64,000 nt of DNA from Hypsibius dujardini (Eukaryota; Tardigrada; Eutardigrada; Parachela; Hypsibiidae): contig LRSR01011562.1 of assembly GCA_001579985.1 (NCBI GenBank), positions 99,904 through 163,903 on the forward strand, read 5' to 3'. Below the pieces are notes generated by a model, which saw only the letters and a list, made by a program, of their open reading frames with translations, made no database searches and was not told where the DNA came from. Below, one piece after another: positions 1 through 23,809 of the stretch (its first letter is position 1; each line of letters opens with the position of its first letter). The translations under genes were made by a program, and so were the position numbers.

Positions 1-411
1 ACACTTCATTCGACCAACAAAGGCGCCACAGATGCCTCTTATGGCTCAACCCGCCGCCGACGCATCGAGTATACAGTAGCTCTTCGAAGCTCCATCAAAC
101 TGTAGTAACAGCCAAACAATTTAAATTTTACGATCCCACAGTTTTGTCTGTGAAGCAGAGAAGACTAGTCTGACCGGATATAAGACATCGCATTTCACAC
201 GCAAAATAATTACCCACCTTCGTTTCTTTATAACAAAACCAAAAATAAATCTTCACCACACAGGTCTTAAGAAAAAAATATGGGATGAGGCATAAAAAGT
301 GATCCATGGGTGTGTGACGTAGTCAATCAAACATAACAAAAAGATGTACTGTACATGTAAGTAGAAACAGTAGAGGATGCGTTTTTAAGAGGAGCTGCCA
401 GAGTATTTTAT
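1..411. other. Downstream flank of Tbx2, no gene seen
   Basis: No coding region is recognisable here. On the minus strand this is the region after the Tbx2 stop codon, so part of it is probably 3' UTR. A minus-strand AATAAA lies at 407-412 and overlaps the stop codon itself, so the true cleavage site may be further left. Confidence 0.4.
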
Positions 412-11416
<11,005 letters not shown>

Positions 11417-12060
11417 TTATAATAGGTGGAGAATAATAGTAAGTCAAATCAAGTCAAATCTACGGCTCTCTCGCGCTCGACAATCGCCAGCGACAAAGAA
11501 AATAGATAATTGGTCTGTCTTTGGCTTGAGGCCGTGAACCATTAACCGCGGTATAAGCAAGAAAAAAAGAACGAAAGAAGGTCTCTCGCGCTAATGTGAC
11601 GGCCGCTGAGAAGGAGCTTGTCTGTATAGAGAGAGAGTGAGACCTGTTAGGAAAGTGAGCAGACCTCGCAACTCTTGGCGTCAAACTTCTCACTCTTCCG
11701 CCGTGTTCGCTTGTACTGCAGTGCACATACGACTCGAGCGAGAGAGAGTGTGTGGCAAATGGCAGCCTCGGTGAGGGCGGTGCGCCACCTCGGCACTGGT
11801 CTAAACGCTGGCCTAGTAATGGCCAATGGATGGAGCTGCTAAGTCAAACAGGGGGTAGTGCTAAGATATATCGAGTTTTCACGCCTGGAAAGTGTCGCTC
11901 TTTCTCGCACATCACCGCAAAGGCAAGGCGCTGGTGCTTTGCTACTGCTGAGCTGACGCTGACGCAGCCGCCGACGCCAAGACTGCTGACAACCGGCGAC
12001 ATATCACCCAACCTCTCTCTCTCCGTCTCTCGCTCTCATTCGCGGTCGCTTATACGGTGT
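11417..12060 (-). promoter_or_regulatory. 5' UTR and putative promoter region of Tbx2 with GAGA-type repeats
   Basis: This lies directly upstream of the Tbx2 start. It holds several GAGA/CTCT runs (about 11627-11640, 11738-11752 and 12012-12040). In arthropods GAGAG motifs are bound by GAGA factor at developmental promoters. The promoter role is inferred from position and motif; no TATA box or initiator was identified with confidence. Confidence 0.35.
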
Positions 12061-15000
12061 ACGTGGTACTTGGGTATTCCGTTGACGTCAGGGGATGTAC
12101 TTCCGCCCATCTCTACTTATAATCCGTCCGACCTATTACTTACTACAGTATATTTTTCGGACCAAGTAAACGGTTTCTTGTCATAATAATTTACTTTATT
12201 AATATACTGGTAGTACTTACTTGTCTAAAATGTATATTTTGCCATAGTGAATAGAAATTAAATTTTGCAAAATTTAATACATCTTGCAGAATATTTTATT
12301 GATTTCACCGCCGACTGCCGATGCAATAAGATTGGTGGCAATGACCACGTACCTTAGAACGTGTGTAGGCTTGTCGAGGACAAACTAGTTTCCCAACAGG
12401 TTTGTCTTTTAATCCCTCGTCAAACCAGTCGGATTGGTACTTTGGATGCGAGATGCGGATTCCGGCACACATTGGCCTAATCCTGATCGGATAATTCATC
12501 GGAGGGGGGGGGAGGGGTTATTTTGTGTGGGGCGCGACGCATGAAGAGTACTTCCTTTGAGGTAGTGTGGCGAGAGAGAACAATGTCCTATCGAGCCGAT
12601 TGGTGATAAAAGAGAGTTAATTTAAATAAACGGTTGACTCGTTAATAAGCCAAAGCATGTCGTCTATCGCGCGCGGGATGACGGACTTAACTGGCGCTAC
12701 TTTACCCACGGACAACCCGTTTGTCCCGTTAGCTTATGATGATGCTCGCGTCGGCTAATGCACCACTCGACTAGAAAATTTATGCTAATTTATTGAATTC
12801 ACTCTTTCTCCCAACAAGACGACAACTGCCTGTCTACTCATTCTCAGCCTGAGACAATGCTCTTCGTCTTTCATTGTGGTCAAAACATGTCTAGTCTCCT
12901 GTTCGAGCAATACCTTTTCTTGTCTGATATAGTGATCCGTTCTTAGCAACTACCGGTATTTGTGCTGCCTTTGAAATGGACAACGCTCATAATAAGTCCA
13001 CTTCTGGGTCTGGATCGTCTGTTGCATTTGTTTTCGGTTCAAAAAAGACTGCTGCGTGAAACGGTAGAGAGAGTGAGTGTGTGAATGTATGTGATAATTC
13101 ATTGATGAGATATTGGTTGCGGCTGGGCAAGTGACACCTAACGTGAGAGCGGACCGTGCTAATCGAATGCAAAATCCCCACACGTACTTGCACCACAGTA
13201 GTGTGTGTAGTGAGACAAGGAGGCCGGTAATAAAATGGTCGGTCATGGTGATGGGGAACGCTCGATAATGGGTGAACGAGTTAAGTAGCAGCGGCGCCAG
13301 ATGTGTTGTCGCGAGAATGACAAGGACCGGGGAACCCGGTTAGGATCGACATATACAGCAGTAGTATTTAAATATGCTACCTTACCCCGCCCGCGCCTGT
13401 TCGTTCGATCGCCCTCTGTTTGCCGGCACGATGTGTCCTCTTGAGTAGGGAGATACCTGTAAATGAGCCGCGTTTGAGAGTCACGATGGCGTGACTACTG
13501 TATCATCACATCATGGTTGGAGTTAGTAGAGAGGATGATCCATGACGCGCCACTGTAATATTTTAGTGTGTCTTTTCATTTTCATGTGCACAAGAGATCA
13601 TCATGTTGGTTGGTTGTCTCTCCCCTCCTCCCTCCCTCATACTCTTCCTAATTAATTCCTTCCCCACAACTTGACTTAATCGCTAGCAAACTTGCCCATC
13701 CTCTTAAAAATGTCTGCCATAAAGCTCTTAAGTAGACACAACATCTTTCCGACGCCACCTCCCAGGCCCGAGTTGAGCTGAAAAAATATTGAATAAGACC
13801 TCATCAAGCTCTTGTTTGTATCCAGACATTTGACTAGCGAAACGGTCTGCGGGAAAATGACATTAGGGAAGCGGTGGACTTGCATAGATTGGATCAGTAG
13901 TGGCCTCTAGCCACAATTACTACTATCAGGAAATCATCCATCATGGAGCATCATTTTCCGGCTGAAGAGAGAAGGGACTATGCATTGATAAGTGCATATC
14001 TCCTTCCAGCCGCCTCAGCTCATCTGTCTCTCCCCCAGACCCAGAAGAGAATTGTCCGAATCTCACTTGAGATGGGACGCGATGTTTGTCTCAGACTGGA
14101 TACATCCTGTTTATTACAAGTACTACCATCCAACGTAACTATTCGTCAAATATACACCTAGTCTTTGGAACTGAACTCTACAATAATAAAAAGACAACTA
14201 CAAAAAAACACTGGGCTTATTTTGAGTGATACGGCGCCAGGTGATGTTAATCAAATAAAAACAGCGGGTTTTCGGAATTTAGTGGCAGTCTTTAAATTGG
14301 AATATGTGGAAAGACAAGAAAAGCACTTGAGGTGTCTGGCATTATAACCATCAGCCAGCCAACCAGGAAAGTAATAATGAAAGCGCCCCTTTGATCGGGG
14401 CAAGTGATTGAGTTTAGTTTATAGTGGAATGTTGCGGGTGGTTCGTCATCATCATCTGGCAGACTATAAGTAAGTAAGAGTTATGAAGATGGGAGCCGTC
14501 TCTGTGAGTAGTTGGACCTCCCAGACCGTAAGTAAGTGTCACTGACGTGGCGTGGCTGCCGTCTGTCTGGCCCAAGACAAGACATGACATATATCTACAG
14601 TATCTGTTTTGTGAGGAGGGAAAGAAGGATGCGCTTGATGTGCGCCTTAAAAAGATGCTAAACACCGCCCGATCATTGCAGAACTGTCGCCACTCTAATA
14701 GATACTTTTGCCTCGCGACATACGGACACGACTGTAAAATGCCGCATTCTCTCTGCCCTCACTCCTGACTGATCGGCATGACGCGACAGCCCAAATTGCT
14801 ACCCTCAAACGGACTCGACGCCACACAACAGCACCAATTTTTCATTGCGGACGCGACAGTAAGGTTGTTATATACCTTTCTCACTTTAATTAACTCTAGA
14901 TGGTGCGGCGGCGTTTCAGGATGCCGCGCTCCTGCCGATGAACATTCCTTTTTCACGACGGTCTTTCTTTAACCATGAGACCGGACACTGCTTACCCATA

Positions 15001-18000
15001 TATACCTCAGCATCTCAATTCGATTTGTTTACTCGATGCCTAAATTTTTTATACCAGCGGCACCGATGGGACCTGACGCCGATAATTAATCAAGAAACAA
15101 GTAATAACCGAAAAAACAGGCAGTAGATAAACTACCGAAAGAAAGCACCGGGCAGGCACATTCCGGTAAATTTCAAGGCCAATAGAAAAAGACGGTCAAT
15201 AAAAAATAGAAGGTAGGAGGATGAGGGAAACGGTAAGTTCTGCCTGAACGATAGTTTAGGAGGAGGGATGGAAAAGTATATTTGTTGAGAGGAAGGGTGT
15301 CTGTGTCGTTAATTAACTCTAGTGGACAGGTATTGTCTGCATGGCTCTTCTCTTTCTCTACAGGAGGAAAATGATTATGGGGACAATGCACACGTCAATT
15401 TTAATCCGGTATTGTTGACGTGCAATGAGTGGATATTATTCCATTGTTCTGCCCCCGACTAGACTGCTATATCAATTCTCCATCAGTACACAACACGCAT
15501 AGATAGGTAGCGACCAGTTTGATCTGACTGCTGACCACCATTGTCAAGGCCAAACTGACACGCCGTTAAACAGCAAGTGAATATTTGAGGCTGTCACCGC
15601 ACATCAGACTCATATAAAGTCGGACAGAGGCTACTGGCATTAAACATTTAATAACTTTGTTTGTGCAAGTACTACTGTACTACTTTCTGGATCCGTCGCC
15701 GGAAAGGATCCAAATGGGCCTTGGCAGTTAGCAGTCTTTTGTTTTTCCCTGTCAAGTCTCAACAATTTTCCCAGCAGGGGTCCTGACACTCGTTTGACTT
15801 TTAATCATTTACCTCGTGATGGTTCGTCTCCATTTTGTAAGAAGATATTCGTTGAGTTGAGTGAATAGTAGTGGAGGAGTAGTCTTATCGAGTAATGTTG
15901 CATGGGAGCGTTTAATAATTGATTAACGAAGCAAGAACCGGCGTTCACGGCGCTCTCACGTTTGCATTAGGCGGAACGTGCTGTGCGGGAACAAGCGCTT
16001 TCTTTTCCATTTTGCACAATTGTTGGCCAAAATATTTACATGGAGTAGACCAGCTGGGCCTTTACCTAAGGAAGCGTTAAACACGATTTTCGTGACTTTT
16101 TCCTCGCTTCTTTAGGGCACATGACGATTACGACTATACACCAAAGGTCTTAGTGCAACCATCCGAGTTCTTTGGGATACCTACAATAATACAAAGCTCT
16201 CTCTGTGGAAGAAGAACAGCGAGGAGTAGTAGCAAGGCATTTTTAATGTCTTTCATCTGGAAGGACATAATAAGGGTCACACGGTTGCGACAAGTGGAGA
16301 ATGGTGAAAACAAGCTGATATACATTACACGAGTGGACTGTCTAACCTTGTAGTTTAAGAGTTCAAGTAAAACGGAAACAACCTGACCTTTGCAGGCTGA
16401 TGTCAAGTATAATAAATAATATGTCTACAAGAGGACCCGTTAACTCTCCTCTCAGCATGCACACTGGACGCATAAATCAACACGGACAAAAACATTGTTT
16501 GAGGTGTATGTGGCTGAAGATCTCTGATTCCAGACTACATGTAACATCTAAGGTTTCCGGAATACAAAAAGTGTGTCTAAAAGTTTAACAAAGACATCAA
16601 GTAGTTTGATTAACAGTCAATGACATATAATGACAGGAATAATTGCTTAAGTCCGGGCGCGTCATCGTGGTTTATTAATTGGCCCGTAATGAGGCGATTT
16701 CAGCATCCTCCTCCTCCTTCTCATGTAGAGTGAGACAAGAGTTTGATTAGGATGCTGGCGGCTAATTTCCTCACTAAAGCTATCATTACCGCCACCATCA
16801 TGTTGAAGAGAAATTCTTGTTCCAGCTCCTTCAGACCACGTGCTATAACCCCAATTCCCAAATTGCGGTGGAGCGCAATGACCCAGACTCTCAAACTCGC
16901 CCCACAAAAGGGACCCTTTTTCCCTTCCATGCACTCCAAGTATGCATTGAGATAAATGACATTACTTGAAATGGCGCAATCAAAGGCTCAGCTTGCATAT
17001 CAAAAGTCAATCTGTATCAGTGGATTACCGCTTGTTGCTTCTTCCTCCCGGCGTTTTGATGAAGGAGAAGAGTGAAGAGCCACACAGGGCGCCGAGACCG
17101 TTTACGTCTGACTGGAGCCTTTATCAACTCCCCCGGGTCAGATTTGGGTTAAGCAGCAAATTAATAATGGCATATCTTGTCCATCTTTCAACTTTAGATG
17201 ATGCTCTCAAATACAGACGAGCCCCTTTAAAAGAGAAATAGCTCCTTCTGTCTTCTCATGCTCGTCATGTCCGCTTTCTCATGCCAATAACATAATTGCC
17301 CGCAATACTCACTCCATCTCGCTTACATATCTAAACGAGAAATGTCTCCTCCCTCTGTTATTAGCAAAATATTCTTTCCGGTCACAGTAGCTTAGATTAC
17401 AGAACAAGTACGTGGAGCAAGCACATGACCTGCCATGTGTCACATACATTAGACATGTTCCTTTTTAAAAATCAAAAGACTTATGCCAAACAGTTTGACC
17501 AGATTCATAGCAAGAAAATATCTATGAGCTGGCCAATAAATAAATATCATCGAAACATGCACTTTGGATAATGAATTCAGGCGGGAAGAGGAAGGGGATA
17601 TATGCATGATCAAATCATGACGGATCCCGGAAAGGGGACCAACAGGAAAGCGCCCGAGACATATTGACGGAAACGCCATCAACGAGACCGCATCTTTTTA
17701 TTCTTTCACAGCCATTCCATCACGTACATGTAGTACTAATAGTCAAGTCAACTAGTCATACCCAGACCGCAGGTTCCGCCGCCTTAAAATGTATCTATAT
17801 ATACTACACGGCTGATTTGCCGGCTGCTGACTAATGGACCCCTCTATGTCATGCGTGATGCGGGTTCGCTCCATTGTATCCAGACCGGAAAGGGACACAC
17901 TCTTCTTTCTCTCTCTCGCTCATTCCTTCCCTTCCTGACCTGATGGGATGGGATACTATCCATTGATCGATCGGTAAGCCGCTGACAACGGTTAGAGACT

Positions 18001-19780
18001 TTGCTTCATTTCCGGCGCGACAAGTGAACGGCTCAACGCTCAACCACAGGATACAACAAAACGGCGGTCACCATTCCTCTTCCGGAAGTCAGTGACGCCC
18101 TAACTCCAAGCTATTCCACCAAATCGCTGCGGTCGGCGTCAAATTGATATGACAGTGAGAACGATACAGACGAAAACAGCTAGGAAAAAAACTTAAGTAG
18201 GCAGACAACAAACAGACAGACAGACAGACAAGTAGGAGTTTTTTAAAGAGCCCGACATTCGAAGATAACCTTGACGAATCTCAATGTTGTGTTAACGGCC
18301 TATTCAAATGAGTAAGTCGCGACAAAGTAGATTGATGAGCGTACTACTTGTCTTAGCATTCCGCTTACAAATTCCTTCCTCAATATACAAAGTATCAAAG
18401 AAAGTGATGCTTAGACGTAGTGTGTTTACTACTTTAACCGAGCAACAGCAAGCATCGCTCCGCTTTGGTGATACAAGTAGTACGGTACGACCTCGTGGAG
18501 GGGTGGAACTGTACTAGTACAAGTTTGGGATTCATTGCTAATAAGACTTGCCTATCCCAGTATCAGACAGAAGGTATGGTTAAGGATTGTTGAGGATACC
18601 TGCTAAATTCAAGTTGGGCGACGCTCCGAGTGACACTTTACACAGACAGACATACTATAACTACAGAGCCATTGTCTACACTCGAGGCTTCTTTAGGATG
18701 ATAAGACTTCCGTAATTTATGTTAAACACTAGAGCAGTCGGTGGTTACCTTGGGCGGTTCATTTACTCCCTCTTCTACAGCCCGACTAGCGCTACCCTAC
18801 CTACACCATGCCGTCTGCAGTTGAGAAACTTTGTACGTGAACACTGCTTCTGTAAAATAAGGACAAGGTTGCTGCTACTAGGCTGCGAAGAGGTCGGTGA
18901 AAATCGCATACTGAATATTGCGCTTTCCATACTGTAGCTAGCTTTAGTACAAGTCGGCGCATGTCAGAGTAATTATACACACATACGCAGATCACAACTC
19001 CCAACAATCTCCACACAAGTGACAACACTAACAAAGTGTCGGTGCTCTCGCACGTCGTAGGGTCCTGACCTTTATTAATGTAACAAGATCTCATAAACTC
19101 ATAATAAAAAATTGTTCTCTATTGAATTTTGGCAAAGCAGGCATCTCCGGCTTCGGTCAGAACAGGTGGTAAATGATCCTGCATATGATGTAATTAGTTC
19201 CACCCAAGCTTTCCTGCAGTCTGAAGTCCCTTGTCTTAGAAGCTAGTGCTATGTCGAACGATGGCGCGGGGTATTTAAACATGGATCCGCGGATAACCAT
19301 CTTGCGTCCGCTCACATTTGTGACAGGGATCAAATAATCTTGTTGACGAACAAAAGCGCCACCTGTCGAGCCACCTACAGAGTACGGTAATACTTTTGGT
19401 GGTTGCAGTTTTGAGGTTAATCGCTGAGTAGCGTGGAAACAATCGTGCATGTTTCCATTAGCTGCGTTCAATTTGCTGCTGGATTCTAGAAATTTGTTAG
19501 TTTCATTTCACTCAAACTAGCGAAGTTATTGAGATTGCACCAGCCTCGGCTACAATGATAAAATGTCTCATTGAGGACATTTTCAATCTTCCATAAAAAC
19601 AATTAATTTTCAAAAAGGGAATGTCGTTTGACAGGCCATATGGTTAGGACACGTGAAGAAAAATATGTTGCCCCAATTGGTGGCGATTGGCAAGTGGACA
19701 ACTGACAATGACTGACTGATAGGCCCATTTCCCCAATAGTCACAGCAGTATGGGTTCACCAGCTCTCCAGGTGTCCACGT
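12061..19780. other. Gene-poor region upstream of Tbx2
   Basis: I see no reading frame here that resembles a known protein or that joins to others through plausible splice sites. Short open frames are scattered and of low similarity to anything I recognise. A GACA microsatellite lies at about 18217-18240. Long empty stretches next to developmental transcription factors often carry enhancers, but nothing in the sequence proves that here. Confidence 0.4.
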
Positions 19781-19789
19781 CGCATCATC

Positions 19790-21805
19790 GATCATCGGCG
19801 GGTGTCTTTAGCACGCCAAAACCACCAAATCTGACGTCTGTGTGGTTATGCTGGATGTTCAGAAGGCCTTTGAGGAGGTACCCCATCCCCGTATCTTTCC
19901 GGTCCTTACAGTTCGCCCAGTTGCCTGATGCTCTGCGCACTTGTTCTTGACCGGGTCACTCTGAATACCACCCAACTCGAAGTTAACGGCGCAAAATCCA
20001 AGGTACTGAACGTCGACAAATGACTGTTTCAAGGGTGCTCCCTGTCGCCCACCCGTATAATTTTGTGACCGACTATGTCGTCCGTGAACTGTCCGAGCTA
20101 GAAATGTCTGCTGAATACGGGTATCCGCTCTCTCCTGATCTGCCCTTTGTGTCCGTAGCAACATTTGCAGATGATCTCACGCTCATCGCGAAATCTGCAG
20201 CCGCTTATTTTGGTTAATCGAACGTGTTCTCTGTTGTTGGAAATTGCCCTGCACGTCAACACTGCAAAATCCAAGGCGATTGTCTTGGAAAACGACTGCC
20301 AGTCATTCGCTCCTCTCCAGCTTGGTGAGAGTACCCTGATCCCTGTGTCACTTCCCGGTGAAAAAAACCGCTACCTCGGTACTACGATAACGGACCAACC
20401 TGCATTTGATCACGAAAAGATGATCCAATCCCTCACGGACAGCATGGAGAAGCTCGCTCGCAATAATCTTCTCCACTCGGACCAGAAACTGAACATTATC
20501 AATCAGTTTATGTGGCCCCAACTAATTTACTCTCTTCAAACGGCACCACTTAATACATTCCCCAATGGGCGTTTACAGGGAGTTGACCAGGTGGTTCGCA
20601 GCACGGTCAAGGAAATCGTTCAACTTCCCGCTGACACGCCCAACTCCTTCTTTTACGCACCCAGAAAGTTCAAGGGCCTCGGCCTCATGAACGCCGAATG
20701 GAAGGCGAGTCTTCCACACATCAATATCTGCTTCGCACTGGAAAAAGACGGCAACCCGTTGGTCTTCGGTGTTCGCAATCTACGCGCAGAAATCGATTGC
20801 TGCACCAAAAGCTCGCAATTCTACCCGACAAAATCCCAGTCATCGCAAATAAAAACGGCAAGCCGCTTAATCCGGTGGCGAAGCTACGAAAAGAGAAACG
20901 AAAACAGGAGTTCGTCAATTGGGGAACCTTGAGAGTGCGCGGTCAGGGTGTAGCGCTTTATGCAGAATGTCGCAAGGCAAACGGGTGGATCTACAACCGA
21001 CGTGGTCTTTCAAGCTCAGAATGGACCAGTGGTTTCAAGGTAGTGACAAATGGAGCGGCAGTACGAGCTCTTCATGGCAAAACTCAGGACGGAACCTTGC
21101 AGATCTCCGGGCTGCAAAGAGATTGAATCCCTTGCCCACGTCTTGGGTGCTTGCCCGAAAGGTTCCCTGCTACGAAATGCTCGACACGATCATGTTGAGA
21201 AACTCATTGGAGAGGCGCTGAAGTAAATCGGATTTGAGATCGACTACGAGAGTGGATGCGTCGCAGAAAACGGCAGTCATCACCGCACAGACATTATTGC
21301 CATCGACCGCGGATCTGGAAAAGGGTTCATTCTCGATCCCACCATTCGTTTTGAGACGAGCCTAGAACTGCCACACGACGTGGACACGGAAAAGAAGTCA
21401 ATCTATGAACCGACCATCGCATTCTATCGGGAACGCATCGGCATCCAGGATTGGGAAGTGATTGGACTGCTGATTGGCGCCCGCGGGACAGTCACGACAT
21501 TTTTTGAGAACTTTCGGAAACGCTTTCAATTAGCAGCTGATCTTCCCAACAGATCGCTGTCTCTGTCATAAAACATTCGGCCAGTATTTTACACAATTAC
21601 TTGTTCTTACAGGAACCCAAAAACCATTTGCTATAATTCGTCTTTTTCCTTGTACATGTATCGCCTGAAACCATATCTGTTTCTCGGACATAATGCCATA
21701 TAATTAGTTTCACCTTTTCCGCCACAGGCTGACAAATTTTTCAGTGTCCATGGGGCAACTCAGATTTCTGAGCTGATAAGGTTTGTTTTAAATAAAGTTC
21801 AGTTC
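19790..21805 (+). mobile_element. Degenerate R2-like non-LTR retrotransposon with restriction-like endonuclease
   Basis: Pieces of one polyprotein occur in the expected order. The reverse transcriptase block VVMLDVQKAFEEVPH is at about 19842. FADDLTLIAKSA, the catalytic box, is at about 20164. The thumb-type region with YLG, FFYAPRKFKGLG and similar blocks runs from 20165 to about 20770. A zinc-knuckle-like block CRSPGC then LAHVLGAC is at about 21098-21150. The endonuclease-like block RTDIIAIDRGSG then ILDPTIRFE is at about 21282-21357. This order (RT, CCHC, PD-(D/E)xK-like nuclease) is typical of R2/NeSL-type elements. The pieces lie in at least four shifting frames with internal stops, and no N-terminal DNA-binding domain was found, so the copy is dead and 5'-incomplete. 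An AATAAA near 21790 may mark its 3' end. The left boundary is uncertain. Confidence 0.85.
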
Positions 21806-23809
21806 ATGCCTCCTCAAGTAATCAAATAATACTGCGCATGCACGATCTCGAAAAACATGGATTCAAATGAAAGCCTAAAAATTGTTTTATTTAGAATAAA
21901 TTAATTACTATTTGGATATGGTTGCAAATTACCTACGGAGAACTCTCAGACTAGATTCCAGGCTGAACACTGTAATAAGCCTGTAAAGGGGCTGAAATCA
22001 GCTTGTTTCTAAGCTGGATGCGCCCAGCCTGTCTTTTCGTCGCAATGTAGCCTAGAATACAGGCTATATTTTCGAAAATGTTCCGCCCTGTGCAAGACGC
22101 CTCTCTTAAAAGTTTTCAACTGACGCGGGAGATTAGTTCCGTGTGTAGACCGCGTGGCTTGGTTTGAGACTTAGAATTCAGTTCAGACTTCTCTTGCTTC
22201 GCCTGGCGTTGAAAAATTTGTTTTTTTTTCTCTTAAATATTTATGAATATCATTTCATTTTGCGTAAATTGCGGCCAATCAGTCTGTTATTAGATCATGT
22301 GAGTGCTAGTATTATGAGACATCAAAGGATTTGTGTTCTTGTTTTGTTGTTGTTGCTGTATGGAAGTTGGCTGGATCCAACGGCTTACAATGTATTGCCT
22401 TTGCCTGCTCGGTAGGTGAAGTTCCCACTTCAAATTTTAATCTTTAGATTGCTGAGAAGTTATTTTCAGCAGAGGTTTCGGATTCAGCGCTTGTAAAGAA
22501 ACATGCTTTCTGTGTTTTTTTGCAGATCGCTCTGCAAGCCTACAACGGAAATGGGATCTCATATCTCTTCCGTTTAACTTTCCCAAACTTCGCCACAAAT
22601 TCGCTTTAGCTCGAATCTCAGTCTAATATTTTGGCACTTTTGGTTTAATGTTTTTGCTTTCAATTTGAATGCGGCCTGGTTGAATTCCCGTAAATTAATC
22701 GATCATTTCCATTGGTCTATAAAAGACACGCCAATGCAATTTTTGATTGGCTGAATCGCTGAAAAAAATAGGGTGGAACCAGGATGGAAACCAGCCAGGT
22801 CAACCAGTGTCGTATATAGCGTGGAAGTCACGGAACAATCCAGTCTCTTCACTCAGCCGTTTTGACTGGATTCCAGCCTCTTTTAACATAGTCAAAACAA
22901 GCTGTATCCAGGCAGAAACCAGTCGAGAATTATCCGTAGGGTGTACCCGTCAAATTTTTGCCGCAAAGTTGACATTTAGGCTTTCACCAAAGATGCGAAT
23001 CTAAAGGGGTACAAGGTCTGACGTCATACACCTCGATGTGGCCACGAGAAAATGAATCCGGATAGTTTTCGGAAAGCCCTGGAGTTATGCTTTAAAACTG
23101 CTGTTTCGGAAATTTTTGTAATGCGTTTGATCACGAGCTCGGCGGCCTACATTCTACTGTAATGCAGTTAGAAAAAAGGATATAAATGCTATTGGCCAGG
23201 CCAGACTAACCTTTCACATTCTATGATGCTTTGGTGTATAGAGCTCGCAATGTGGTTCCTCCCATGAGGAACCATGCAAACTTTAGACTGCCCAGTATTC
23301 GCACTCGTGTGTGTGAGCGAAGTATTCGCACTGATTTATTTTCTCCACAAACTTCTCAAAATGTATTAACACATCGCCAATGCAATCAAACAGTTTAGGG
23401 TATTCTAATGAGGGGAGAGAGAAGGGAAACAAGGACATCTGATTCAGTAAGCACACAGAAAAGAAAAGCGTCTCTATTCTACTGCCGTGTCGTCAAGTAA
23501 ATTAACAAAACAACGTACAGTACATGTACTTGGCTTAAAACGAGAAAGAAAAGATACCTACAACAGCTTGCATGCATGCTATAATAAAAAGCAAGGCGCA
23601 CAAGCACAAGCTAAAAAATGATGGCTACTGTCGGGGGGATGGATATATGGAAAAAAGGAGTGCGACAGTGCCGGCAGGTCCCTGTCATCTGTTTGATGCG
23701 ATCGATGCCTGGACCAATGCGTATGATATGCGAACAAAGTTAAAACGACAGCAACTCTTCACGAGCTCTTTTTTTCTCTTTTTTTCATTGAGGAAGCGCG
23801 TCTCCAGTT
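21806..23809. other. Intergenic stretch, repeat-like, no gene seen
   Basis: No protein-coding gene is recognisable. The left part (about 21930-22950) has no similarity I can name but could be further transposon-derived DNA, given the adjoining retroelement. The right part (about 23300-23809) is probably 3' UTR of the minus-strand shep gene; a minus-strand AATAAA is at about 23336. Confidence 0.35.

Noticed and set aside
11752-12186. Plus-strand frame of 144 codons upstream of Tbx2
   Set aside because: Its composition is low-complexity (CT-rich) and there is no recognisable domain.
19157-19471. Minus-strand frame of 104 codons
   Set aside because: No similarity recognised and no supporting splice structure. 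It may be part of repeat DNA near the retroelement.
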